This document shows positions 15,043 through 22,627 of a DNA stretch of 25,923 nucleotides, in pieces. The translations under genes and the position numbers were made by a program. Origin of the DNA: Ruminococcus sp. UBA7013 (GTDB lineage: Bacteria > Bacillota > Clostridia > Oscillospirales > Ruminococcaceae); the NCBI GenBank assembly GCA_002449585.1, contig DJXD01000079.1, forward strand, positions 26,551 through 52,473. The letters are read 5' to 3'. The notes under the pieces were generated by a model. The model was not told the origin of the DNA. It did not search any database and was given only the letters and a program-made list of their open reading frames with translations. The number at the start of each line of letters is the position of its first letter. The stretch's first letter is position 1.

Positions 15043-16467
15043 TTATTCAGGCTGATCAGGATCGGGATCGGTCAAAATATCGCCAGGCTGATCGGGATCG
15101 GTCAGAATATCGCCGGGCTGATCGGGATCAGGATCGGTCAGGACATCACCGGGCTGATCGGGATCGGGATCGGTCAAAATATCGCCAGGCTGATCGGGAT
15201 CGGGATCGGTCAAAATATCGCCAGGCTGATCGGGATCGGGATCGGTCAAAATATCGCCGGGCTGATCAGGATCAGGATCGGTCAGAATATCGCCGGGCTG
15301 ATCGGGATCAGGATCGGTCAGGACATCACCGGGCTGATCGGGATCAGGATCAATGATTTCCGGATTATTTCCGGCTTGTGCCGTTTCAGGTTTGGAAGAA
15401 GCAGGGCGGAAATAATAGCTTTGTCCTGATCCTTGTGCTGTGGCATAAGAAAGGATCTGTGCAGCATCTTGTGAATTAATGAAAGTATTCTCATCGACAT
15501 TGGCATAAAATTTCTGTTCTTCTGTGAGCAGATCGCCTAGTCCTGATCCACTAAGTGTGGCATGTCTCAGCACAAGAGCGGCATCAAGTGCATTAATATT
15601 ATTATCATGATTGACATCACCCATCTGGGGAAGTTCGGCCTGTTTGAGAATGATCTCTGCGATTTTGGCATGGCCTTTTGCTGTAGGATTCATTTCCATG
15701 TCATACAGTCCAGTATATTGCCAGGCATTCCCCTGAAATTCTGTATAAATATCAGCAAGGATCACATTTTCATGGAGATCTGCCCATTCATGCAGGGGAT
15801 CATTAATTGCTTCATTCAAAACGGCTTTTAATGGATTACGGACGCTGTCATATGCTTTTTTGCGTTTCACAGAAAGAGAGTCATAAATATCAATATTATC
15901 CAGCAGATTATAGACAGATTGATAAATAATTTTAGCATTATTATACTGTGAAAGTTTTTCAGTGATCGCTTTGGTATTGGCCTGAGCGGATTCGAGATTA
16001 ACAGCGGCGGCATCAGAAAGCGCATTGGAAAAGCGAACAAGTTCATTTTCATCTTCAATGCCGTAATCCTGCAAATTGGCCGTGAAAACATCTATGAATC
16101 TGGTAAAGCCGAACTGTGTCATAAAGCCGGATGCCGTATTCATAAACGGATTCATAATATCATAAAGACCAGCAGTGATGATAATATCATCCGCATTTGC
16201 AAGGGCGTTTTGGATTTCAGGATCATCAAGGGCAGTTAGCACAGCGGCAGTATCGGCATTAGGCTGGGAAAAATTCTGAATCTGTGCGTGGGTGGCTTGT
16301 TTGATCAGATCCACATAATTTTTTTCTTCTGAAGACAGGCCTGTTCCGGCTGAGATACTATCACCAAGGATGACAATCTTCCGGCCTGATTCTGCATGTG
16401 TGGGGAACAGTGTGCATAAATGCAGACACATGACGGCGGCTGTGACACGAATGATAAATTTTTTCAT
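15043..16467 (-). CDS. Secreted SGNH-fold protein with type I dockerin and Asp/Pro repeat tail
   Basis: 474 residues after the corrected start. Order: signal peptide (1-25, THA/ES cleavage), SGNH/GDSL-type domain (28-277), type I dockerin (283-343), spacer, then a repeat tail (373-474). The hydrolase domain keeps GDSISAGTG with S37, but the block III GxND is GLYD and the block V DxxHP is MEMNP, so esterase activity is doubtful. The dockerin shows two calcium loops, GDVNHDNNINALDAALVLRH and ANVDENTFINSQDAAQILSY, which should dock onto a cohesin of a scaffoldin or surface anchor. Start choice: the frame is open to 16530, but AAAGGAAG precedes the ATG at 16467 and a perfect promoter lies beyond. 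No LPXTG motif follows the tail. Confidence 0.9.
   Translation of the reverse strand: MKKFIIRVTAAVMCLHLCTLFPTHAESGRKIVILGDSISAGTGLSSEEKNYVDLIKQATHAQIQNFSQPNADTAAVLTALDDPEIQNALANADDIIITAGLYDIMNPFMNTASGFMTQFGFTRFIDVFTANLQDYGIEDENELVRFSNALSDAAAVNLESAQANTKAITEKLSQYNNAKIIYQSVYNLLDNIDIYDSLSVKRKKAYDSVRNPLKAVLNEAINDPLHEWADLHENVILADIYTEFQGNAWQYTGLYDMEMNPTAKGHAKIAEIILKQAELPQMGDVNHDNNINALDAALVLRHATLSGSGLGDLLTEEQKFYANVDENTFINSQDAAQILSYATAQGSGQSYYFRPASSKPETAQAGNNPEIIDPDPDQPGDVLTDPDPDQPGDILTDPDPDQPGDILTDPDPDQPGDILTDPDPDQPGDILTDPDPDQPGDVLTDPDPDQPGDILTDPDQPGDILTDPDPDQPE
15046..15351 (-). repeat. 36-bp tandem repeat coding DPDPDQPGDILT
   Basis: Seven full 36-bp units, one 30-bp unit lacking one DP pair, and a final partial unit, all in frame, coding DPDPDQPGDILT or the DVLT variant. 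Units 1 and 6 carry DVLT, and the stretch around each DVLT unit is nearly identical at a distance of 180 bp (five units), pointing to block duplication. The tail is strongly acidic and proline-rich. There are no spacers, so it is not a CRISPR array. Confidence 0.95.
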
Positions 16468-16501
16468 AAATCTACTTCCTTTGTGTGATATTGTAATCTT
16501 T

Positions 16502-16530
16502 ATTATACGACATAATCCGCTATTTGTCAA
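16502..16530 (-). promoter_or_regulatory. Consensus sigma-A promoter of the secreted SGNH-dockerin gene
   Basis: On the minus strand, perfect TTGACA (16525-16530) and perfect TATAAT (16502-16507) are exactly 17 bases apart. It is the closest match to consensus in the window and lies 35 bases before the ATG, directly after the corA stop. Strong unregulated-looking transcription is expected. Confidence 0.88.
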
Positions 16531-16546
16531 GTATAAAAATTTAGCA

Positions 16547-17470
16547 TTATTTTTTCCCTTTGAGCATGATAAATGCAGTAATAACTGTGATCAGCACAGA
16601 GATCAGCGTGGGAAACCAGGTATCCGGAACGGGTAAATTTGTGGTATTCATGCCATAGAAGCTAAAAATCATAGTAGGAATCGACATGATAATTGTCACG
16701 ACTGTGAGCCGCCACATGATAAAATTCAGATTATTAGAAATCACAGAGCCGAATGCTTCGACCATGCTGGAAATAATGCCGGAATAAATATTGCTCATCT
16801 CGATCGCCTGCCGGACTTCGATTAATACATCTTCCAGCAGATCCTGATCTTCGTCATATAATTTAATCGTCCGGCCTCTTAATAATTTTTCAATCGTGAC
16901 TTCATTGGCTTTCAAAGAAGTGGAAAAATAGACAAGAGATTTTTCAAGCTCCAGCATCTGGATTAATTCTTTATTTTCCATAGCTGCGCTTAATTTTTGT
17001 TCCATGATATAAGAAGTTTTATCAATCTGTTTGAGATCCTGCAAATAGACAGCTGTGATCCGGAGGAGGAGCTGCATGACGAATCTTGTTTTCATGCGAG
17101 TTTGAACGCCTTTCACAACGCCATCTGCCATATCTCGGAGTACTTGATTATCTTTCAGAGAAATGGTGAATACATAGTTTTTGGTGATAATAATGCCAAG
17201 TGGGACGGTAAAAAATAAAATCGTTTCTTCTGTCTGAATCTCACTCATAGCAGTATCGACAATGATCAAAGTTTGATCATCTTCCCTTTCAATTCGGGAA
17301 GATTCTTCTTCATCAAGAGAAGATTTTACAAATCCGCTGTCCAGTCCATAGCCATCGATCAAGAGCTGAACTTCCTGGGCTGTTGGATCGATGACAGAAA
17401 TCCAGCATCCTGGGGCAGGAGTTTCGATTTTCTGGACTGTATTTTCCTGTGTCTGATAAAAATGAATCAT
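16547..17470 (-). CDS. corA: CorA-type magnesium/divalent cation transporter
   Basis: A 307-residue CorA-family (2-TM-GxN) channel for Mg2+ and possibly Co2+ or Ni2+, working as a homopentamer in the membrane. The N-terminal cytoplasmic alpha/beta and long-helix part covers about residues 1-245. The C-terminus has two membrane helices, the first ending in the signature YGMN (272-275) and the second being FPTLISVLITVITAFIMLKG, followed by a basic KGKK end. The periplasmic loop TTNLPVPDTW is shorter and less acidic than the MPEL loop of classical CorA, as in many Gram-positive members. The start overlaps the end of a micro-ORF (ATGA) and its Shine-Dalgarno AAAGG can be paired in the leader; see the leader entries. 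The next gene downstream has its own promoter. Confidence 0.94.
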   Translation of the reverse strand: MIHFYQTQENTVQKIETPAPGCWISVIDPTAQEVQLLIDGYGLDSGFVKSSLDEEESSRIEREDDQTLIIVDTAMSEIQTEETILFFTVPLGIIITKNYVFTISLKDNQVLRDMADGVVKGVQTRMKTRFVMQLLLRITAVYLQDLKQIDKTSYIMEQKLSAAMENKELIQMLELEKSLVYFSTSLKANEVTIEKLLRGRTIKLYDEDQDLLEDVLIEVRQAIEMSNIYSGIISSMVEAFGSVISNNLNFIMWRLTVVTIIMSIPTMIFSFYGMNTTNLPVPDTWFPTLISVLITVITAFIMLKGKK

Positions 17471-17535
17471 GAAATAGCCGCCTTTCTCAGACGGCAGAGA
17501 AAGCCGCCTGTGTAGTTATAATTCCGCTCGGTCAT
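17467..17535 (-). CDS. Candidate 22-residue leader ORF ending on the corA start codon
   Basis: Starting at the ATG at 17535, a 22-codon frame reads MTERNYNYTGG then FLCRLRKAAIS and stops at TGA, which overlaps the corA ATG as ATGA. This arrangement is typical of translational coupling. It has no Shine-Dalgarno of its own at a good distance (the GGAGGTGAT site is about 24 bases upstream), so it would need reinitiation, a CTG start at 17544, or a +1 shift from the shorter frame at 17516-17551. The aromatic N-terminal and basic C-terminal composition looks coding, but the length is too short for certainty. Confidence 0.4.
   Translation of the reverse strand: MTERNYNYTGGFLCRLRKAAIS
17477..17510 (-). 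promoter_or_regulatory. corA leader: two mutually exclusive hairpins, one covering the ribosome binding site
   Basis: Read on the minus strand. Hairpin A pairs CAGGCGGC (17503-17510) with GCCGTCTG (17488-17495), 8 bp with one G-U, loop of 7. Hairpin B pairs CTTTCTC (17497-17503) with GAGAAAG (17482-17488), 7 bp, and buries the corA Shine-Dalgarno AAAGG (17481-17485). The arms overlap, so only one can form: A leaves corA open, B closes it. The stop of the first micro-ORF is 5 bases before hairpin A, so a ribosome there would cover its left arm. Confidence 0.6.
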
Positions 17536-17551
17536 GCGGATCAGTGCTCAT
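17516..17551 (-). CDS. Micro-ORF in the corA leader (11 residues) with a strong ribosome binding site
   Basis: The ATG at 17551 opens MSTDPHDRAEL and stops at TAA, 45 bases before corA. Its Shine-Dalgarno is GGAGGTGAT (17559-17567), nearly a full complement to the 16S rRNA end and the strongest site in the neighbourhood, which is hard to explain unless something here is translated. The peptide has the Asp-Pro and acidic character seen in some Mg2+-sensing leader peptides, though it is too short for this to be decisive. The frame differs by one from the longer micro-ORF at 17467-17535. Confidence 0.6.
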   Translation of the reverse strand: MSTDPHDRAEL

Positions 17552-17587
17552 GTGAAAAATCACCTCCAAGAATGAAAAACTAATTTT

Positions 17588-17616
17588 ATTATACCAGATT
17601 TTACAGCAGAAAGCAA
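17588..17616 (-). promoter_or_regulatory. Extended -10 promoter of corA
   Basis: On the minus strand, TTGCTT (17611-17616), 17 bases, then TATAAT (17588-17593) preceded by TGG, an extended -10 element. The start point is expected near 17581, which gives a leader of about 110 bases before corA, long enough for the micro-ORFs and hairpins. Confidence 0.8.
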
Positions 17617-17645
17617 GCAATTTTGCTGAAATTATAAGAAAGATA

Positions 17646-17675
17646 CAAAAAAGCTCCCTGCTTGTGCAGGAAGCT
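17646..17675 (-). terminator. Intrinsic terminator closing the surface polysaccharide operon
   Basis: On the minus strand a 10-bp stem AGCTTCCTGC/GCAGGGAGCT (one G-U pair) with a 4-base loop is followed by TTTTTT. It begins 4 bases past the wzx stop codon. Confidence 0.92.
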
Positions 17676-17678
17676 GAA

Positions 17679-19184
17679 TCAGGCTTGTTTTTCTGTTTTC
17701 GGGCGGATCAGATCTTTTTTAAATAATTTTTGCCAGAATTGATTGATAATTTCAATCACAAGGGGTTCTTTGGTGAAAAGCAGCGTCAGGCCATACACGC
17801 CGAAAAATAGCACAGCAGAGATCAGGAGGATGAAAAAGCTTTTTGTAGCTGGCTTTTCCGCCCAGAAAATATTGAGATTTTTGACCCAGAAAGAGGCCGC
17901 TGTTCCCAATAACAGCGAAATTAAGATTTTATCATATCTGATTTTCTTGAAATGCTCCTGAATCACATCTTTCAGAAAGAAATACTGCACAAGCAGGACG
18001 ACAAATTCCGCCGCTAAAGTGCCGATTGCTGCGCCAGAAGATTGATATTTTGGAATGAGTAATGCATTCAGAATCAGATCCGTGACAGCCCCAGCGATTT
18101 CAGAATATAATACATATTTTTCTTTTCCCAGAGGAATCATGATTTGAATTCCCATGATATTTGTAATGCCGATAAAAATCAGCGTTGGCATGATCAATTG
18201 CATGGGAAGCACTGCCGGCTGATATGCATCGCCGGAAAGAAAGAAAATTCCTTCTTTGGCGAATAAGATAAAATAAACAGTCAGCGGCGGCGCAATCAGA
18301 AAGACGAAATTTAATGCTTTAAAGGCGATTTTTTTGAATTCTGTCATCATGTTCTGCTTGACATAATAAGATACCCTTGGAAGAAGCACCGCACCTAATG
18401 AGGTGACAATACTCACAAGAATCGTTTTGATCTTGACAGCTGCATTATAATATCCAACATCTTCATCAGTCGTTGCAAATTTCAACATGATCGTATCCAG
18501 ATGTAAATAAATCGTTGTTGCGCAGACCATTGCAAAAAATGTAAGCGAAGATTTGATATGCGGTTTCAGATCATAATTTCCTACTGGCTTCATGTCAATA
18601 TATTTTCTGGCATTGATGAAATTCATGATATTAGAAGCGCATCCTGCAAAGATTGAGATTCCTCCATAGATGACATAATTTTTCTGTTCATGCACAAGCA
18701 AAAACATCGCAAGCAAGGCAATGAATTTGAAAATAATAGATCGGATAGTAATATAAGTATATTGTTCTAAAGCTTTATACAGCCACTCCATGCCGATGGA
18801 TGTCAGCAAAATATTTGCGCTGACAATGAGATATAATGCCCTGTCATCTTGTAATTTCGGAAGCGTGAAGAGTAGAATAAAAAAGATTAGATAGGCAAAT
18901 GCACTCATGATCAGATTGATGAATAATAATTCATGTGCTGTCTTTGTCAATGCCTTGCGATCATCCCGAATCCGGGCACATGCCTGTATGCCATATGTGG
19001 GAATGCCTAATTGTGCCACCATAGTGAAATAAGAGATAAAAGAAGTGGCAAAGGAAACTTTTCCCGTTCCTACCGGGAGCAGAATTCTGGATACATAAGG
19101 GAATGTAATAATCGGAAACAGGAAGGAAGACATGGTTAAAATGGCATTCATGATGATATTTAATTTCAAAGATTTCTGTTTCAT
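17679..19184 (-). CDS. wzx: Wzx-type oligosaccharide flippase
   Basis: A 501-residue polysaccharide-transport membrane protein with about 12-14 predicted helices, starting with NIIMNAILTMSSFLFPIITF followed by PYVSRILLPVGTGKVSFA, the hallmark beginning of RfbX/Wzx flippases. It would move the undecaprenyl-linked repeat unit from the inner to the outer face of the membrane. A short basic tail (KKDLIRPKTEKQA) follows the last helix. It is the last gene of the locus, 11 bases after the polymerase-like gene, with GAGG eight bases before the ATG. It differs clearly from the SpoVB-like flippase at 7995-9611, so the window holds two flippases of different branches. Confidence 0.92.
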   Translation of the reverse strand: MKQKSLKLNIIMNAILTMSSFLFPIITFPYVSRILLPVGTGKVSFATSFISYFTMVAQLGIPTYGIQACARIRDDRKALTKTAHELLFINLIMSAFAYLIFFILLFTLPKLQDDRALYLIVSANILLTSIGMEWLYKALEQYTYITIRSIIFKFIALLAMFLLVHEQKNYVIYGGISIFAGCASNIMNFINARKYIDMKPVGNYDLKPHIKSSLTFFAMVCATTIYLHLDTIMLKFATTDEDVGYYNAAVKIKTILVSIVTSLGAVLLPRVSYYVKQNMMTEFKKIAFKALNFVFLIAPPLTVYFILFAKEGIFFLSGDAYQPAVLPMQLIMPTLIFIGITNIMGIQIMIPLGKEKYVLYSEIAGAVTDLILNALLIPKYQSSGAAIGTLAAEFVVLLVQYFFLKDVIQEHFKKIRYDKILISLLLGTAASFWVKNLNIFWAEKPATKSFFILLISAVLFFGVYGLTLLFTKEPLVIEIINQFWQKLFKKDLIRPKTEKQA

Positions 19185-19195
19185 AGCGTCCTCGC

Positions 19196-20533
19196 TTATA
19201 ATTTAAATCTAATTCCGCTGTATTCCGAGCGGATTTTTTTCTTCCCTGTGATCCGGATTTCACGCCGTCTGAAAAATGGATGCAGAAAATCATGCACCAC
19301 TTCTCCCACAGGTTTGGGATCAGGATCGGCAGAAGTGAATAAATAGCTTCCAATCACAAACCAGAGTGTATTATTATAAATCTGCAATACTAGATCATCA
19401 ATCATGCCATGTACTGCCAGTACTGCCAATAGCCCCATCATGTGATAATCTTTCTTTCTCCATGCGATAAATACACATGATGTGAAAAATAGAATCACAA
19501 GCACAAAAAAGAGCATTCCATAACGAAGCAGAACATTTTCATAGAAACAGTCAACATAATTATAAATGCCGACTGGAGATTTCCCTTCTGCGTTCAGGCC
19601 GTTTCCAATATAAACAATATCCTGCCCGAATAGATTGATTTCATATTGCTGAAACGCATTATAGCCTAATTCAAGACGTTTTTCTAAAATTTCATTTAGC
19701 TCTCTCATGAATTTATTCATGTTGCTATAATGCAATGTCATCCAGAACGAAAACGCCGGACAGAGAATGAAAGAAAATAGCATCAAGCCTTGTGTGATGG
19801 GCATATATTTCAAGAAATTCGGCCATTTCCTGAGAATCATGAATGCCGCAATCACAAATATGGCAAGAAAGAACGAAAGCCGGGAACTCGTCCAGTGATA
19901 CATGATATAACAGCAGATTGCCCAGAAAATACACCGGCGTATGGTCAAATCTTTCCGATGAATATATAAATCCATAGAGATGATATTATATAAAATCATA
20001 GAAGGATACAGCGCAAACCGGAAGCCAACGTATTCCCTTCGGCGGAGTTCACCATGCTGAACAAATTCGGCCACATAATTAGGGATGATCCCTGCAAATG
20101 CGCTTGCAATTGTAAATAGCATACAGAAACAGCTGATCCCCACTGTCATAGATGCAATTTTTCGGACAGATATTTTTCGTCCGCAATAAATCATGAGAAA
20201 ATGCAAAAGCATCGTGAAGCCCATACGGAGATTCATCATTTCAGCCAGAAAAAGGCATAGCAGAAGAAAGAAAGTTTCTTTGAAAGAATGCTTATAAGAA
20301 AGCAATTCTCCAACAACTGCCACCCCACCGCATAGCACAACCACAAGTTTCAGGAGCATATCTGGAATCGGATAGAAAGAACGCCCCATCAGAAAGAAAA
20401 ACATGTAAATCAGATAAGAAGTGCAAAAACAAAGTTCATAACTCACAGCAGATGGCATTCCCATCCCTGTGGGAAGATGCAAAGGATTTACATGCAATTC
20501 TGGATAGATCGATTTTCGGATTTTGAATTTCAT
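19196..20533 (-). CDS. wzy: Wzy-like polysaccharide polymerase (multi-spanning membrane protein)
   Basis: A 445-residue membrane protein with about ten hydrophobic helices and a large non-membrane loop (about residues 265-320: FMRELNEILEKRLELGYNAF and following). This is the usual plan of Wzy/EpsG-type polymerases, which join repeat units outside the membrane. Sequence conservation in Wzy is always poor, so the call rests on topology and on the position between a GT2 and the Wzx flippase. GFRFALYPSM after a basic RRREY turn may belong to the first periplasmic loop, where arginines are important in studied Wzy proteins. The C-terminal basic tail RRREIRITGKKK is cytoplasmic by the positive-inside rule. 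Confidence 0.82.
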   Translation of the reverse strand: MKFKIRKSIYPELHVNPLHLPTGMGMPSAVSYELCFCTSYLIYMFFFLMGRSFYPIPDMLLKLVVVLCGGVAVVGELLSYKHSFKETFFLLLCLFLAEMMNLRMGFTMLLHFLMIYCGRKISVRKIASMTVGISCFCMLFTIASAFAGIIPNYVAEFVQHGELRRREYVGFRFALYPSMILYNIISMDLYIHRKDLTIRRCIFWAICCYIMYHWTSSRLSFFLAIFVIAAFMILRKWPNFLKYMPITQGLMLFSFILCPAFSFWMTLHYSNMNKFMRELNEILEKRLELGYNAFQQYEINLFGQDIVYIGNGLNAEGKSPVGIYNYVDCFYENVLLRYGMLFFVLVILFFTSCVFIAWRKKDYHMMGLLAVLAVHGMIDDLVLQIYNNTLWFVIGSYLFTSADPDPKPVGEVVHDFLHPFFRRREIRITGKKKIRSEYSGIRFKL

Positions 20534-20536
20534 GTG

Positions 20537-21535
20537 TCAATCCCAGCTTGACATAGAATCAGGCAGAAGCTTAAAAGGCCAATAAGCAAGATAATTTGTT
20601 CTGCGGAAGAGAGAAAGCAATTTTCCGGTTTTCCCAATCGTTTCCGCATGTGCATAAACATCTGGGGCAATTTCCCGGATTTCCTGATCATAACGTTTCA
20701 TGCCTTGCTGATATTTTTCATCACGAGGGAATAAAAGCCATGTTTTATAAGCTCCCTGATAATAAGCTGAGATTCTGTGCAAAAGATATTGATAATTAGG
20801 ATTATTTCTATGTTCCTGGCAATATCTTGCAAGCCGTTTGCAGACTAAAAATGTTTCTTTGGCATGTTTGATTCTGGAGGATTTGCTGACGCTCTGTTCA
20901 TCCCGGCCGATTCGATAGCAGTAAACAGGAAAATCTAAAAATTGAATTGTTTCGGCTTTTGTGAATGGAATGGAAGAATAGCATCTATCTGTATATAGCA
21001 TATGTTCGGGCATATGCAGACGACAGTCACGAAGAATTTGGGTGCGATAGGTCAAAGCCCACATGCCGATTAAATAATTTTTTTGAAGATCACGCACATA
21101 AACAGGTTCGCCATAGCCTTCGCCATTGAAATCACAAAGTTTCAGATCAGTGGGGTTGCTGCCTTTATAATAATAAGTAACAATTGCATCAGCCGGATGA
21201 TTTTCTTTCAGGAATGTGACCAGCTTCTTGAGGCCGGCTTTATCATACCAGTCATCACCATCCAGAAGCTTGAAATATGTGCCCTTTGCATGTTTGATGC
21301 TGTAATTGACAGTAGAGCCATAACCGCCATTTTCTTTATGAACAGGAATAAATGTATCTGGATATTGATCTGCAAATTCCTGTGCAATTTCTAGTGTATG
21401 ATCATTTCCGCCGTCATCTACAATGAAAACTTCAATATCATCCATGATTTCAGGGACAACAAGAGATTCCAGCGTTTCCCGGATAAAGTTTTCAGCATTA
21501 TAAGCGGCGATGGAAATAGAAAGAATCTTGCTCAT
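20537..21535 (-). CDS. Glycosyltransferase family 2
   Basis: A 332-residue inverting GT-A glycosyltransferase. The N-terminal nucleotide-binding part is LSISIAAYNAENFIRETLES, followed by IEVFIVDDGGNDHTLEIA; the metal-binding DXD motif is KLLDGDDWYDKAGL near residue 96. No membrane segment is seen, so it should act at the cytoplasmic face on an undecaprenyl-linked acceptor. The C-terminal third (about 210-332) is helical and specific to this branch. It starts 3 bases after the Gtf3-like gene stop and ends 3 bases before the polymerase-like gene. The donor sugar is not determined. Confidence 0.92.
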   Translation of the reverse strand: MSKILSISIAAYNAENFIRETLESLVVPEIMDDIEVFIVDDGGNDHTLEIAQEFADQYPDTFIPVHKENGGYGSTVNYSIKHAKGTYFKLLDGDDWYDKAGLKKLVTFLKENHPADAIVTYYYKGSNPTDLKLCDFNGEGYGEPVYVRDLQKNYLIGMWALTYRTQILRDCRLHMPEHMLYTDRCYSSIPFTKAETIQFLDFPVYCYRIGRDEQSVSKSSRIKHAKETFLVCKRLARYCQEHRNNPNYQYLLHRISAYYQGAYKTWLLFPRDEKYQQGMKRYDQEIREIAPDVYAHAETIGKTGKLLSLFRRTNYLAYWPFKLLPDSMSSWD

Positions 21536-21538
21536 AAT

Positions 21539-22627
21539 TCAAATTTCCTTTCTGTTTGATAATTGTTCAGCGGCACGTTTCAGGAATGCGCCATTCCGGA
21601 GCTTGATTGCTAATGTTTGTACTTGATTCAGCATATGCTGATAAGCTTCTGGAGAAAGTGCGCTGATCTGATCGGCAATTTCATCCAGGCTTTCGACAGT
21701 CAGTCCCAGATCATGCTCTTGAATCAGGTTAGCCATGGCGGAATGCTTCCAGACAATGACCGGAATACCGGAAGCCAGATATAAAGAAGTTTTATGCGGA
21801 TTATTGATTTTCAGATATTGACCATAAACACCAGCGCATGTTTTTGCGCTGTCGCCATCCCAGACAAGTCCAAAGCTGCCATTTAATGCAAAAGGCAGTT
21901 CATCGGGCGGATAAGAGCCGAAATAGGAAATATGCTCTTTTTCAGGTGCTTCATAGCCGATGCCATATAGATTAAAATGGCAATTTTCCGGCAGATCATA
22001 GACATAACCAGCTTTATGTTTCCGGAGATTTCCTGCAATGATCACAGGGAGATTTTTTCCGGTTTGAATAGAAGTAGATTTTTGATCATAATCCGGAATG
22101 AGATAATCAAAAATGCCGAGGGTAATCATTTTTTCCGGAGCATAACCCATTTCACAGAGTTTTTTCTTCATGGCATTATTATGAACAATCATGCCTGTAC
22201 AGGAATGGAGAATGCTTTTTTCTTCGAGTGAAAGCCGGATGCCTTTCATAAAGGGCATATCATCTTTCAGGGTTGCCCGGATGATTTCAAGATCATGAAT
22301 CAGTAAGAGAATTTTGACACCTTTCCGGAGGGCGTTCTGGATGACAGAGAATAACAGCAGTGAATGATTTTTTACAGGGAATTGCATCAGAAGTATATCA
22401 CCAGCTTGCAGATGTGCTAATTGTTGTTTCCAGATCTGTGCTGTCTGTTGGTGATAATGCAGACTATGAAACAGATTTTTCTTTCCCTGATCTTCGCTGT
22501 CAAATGTGAATAAGATTTCCTGCCAGCCATTTGCAGAAAGAATAGCATCTGCATCATCACGGGCTTTGACACCAGCTGTCCGGGAAAGCATATCTCCAGT
22601 TTGCAATTCTTTGGCAAAATATTTCAT
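21539..22627 (-). CDS. Gtf3/galactofuranosyltransferase-like glycosyltransferase
   Basis: A 362-residue GT-B type glycosyltransferase resembling the Gtf3/WbbI-like group annotated as beta-1,6-galactofuranosyltransferase. Family features are the early LQAGDILLMQFPVKN (substrate-side strand), KILLLIHDLEIIR (about 125-137), GMIVHNNAMKKKLCEMGY, and the donor-domain run with NGSFGLVWDGDSAKTCAGVY and YLKINNPHKTSLYLASGIPV, where NPHKTSLYLAAG is the most typical motif of the group. Some members use UDP-glucose, so the galactofuranose assignment is uncertain, and no UDP-galactopyranose mutase gene (glf) is in the window. The start overlaps the SDR stop by 4 bases. Confidence 0.82.
   Translation of the reverse strand: MKYFAKELQTGDMLSRTAGVKARDDADAILSANGWQEILFTFDSEDQGKKNLFHSLHYHQQTAQIWKQQLAHLQAGDILLMQFPVKNHSLLLFSVIQNALRKGVKILLLIHDLEIIRATLKDDMPFMKGIRLSLEEKSILHSCTGMIVHNNAMKKKLCEMGYAPEKMITLGIFDYLIPDYDQKSTSIQTGKNLPVIIAGNLRKHKAGYVYDLPENCHFNLYGIGYEAPEKEHISYFGSYPPDELPFALNGSFGLVWDGDSAKTCAGVYGQYLKINNPHKTSLYLASGIPVIVWKHSAMANLIQEHDLGLTVESLDEIADQISALSPEAYQHMLNQVQTLAIKLRNGAFLKRAAEQLSNRKEI

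Noticed and set aside
15046..15351. Regular 36-bp repeats as a possible CRISPR array
   Set aside because: Units are contiguous with no spacers, are in frame, and code a protein tail; no cas genes are near.
15024..15356. Plus-strand open frame of 110 codons with repeated Arg/Asp units across the tandem repeats
   Set aside because: It is the antisense shadow of the in-frame 36-bp repeats of the secreted SGNH-dockerin gene; it has no ribosome site and is low complexity.
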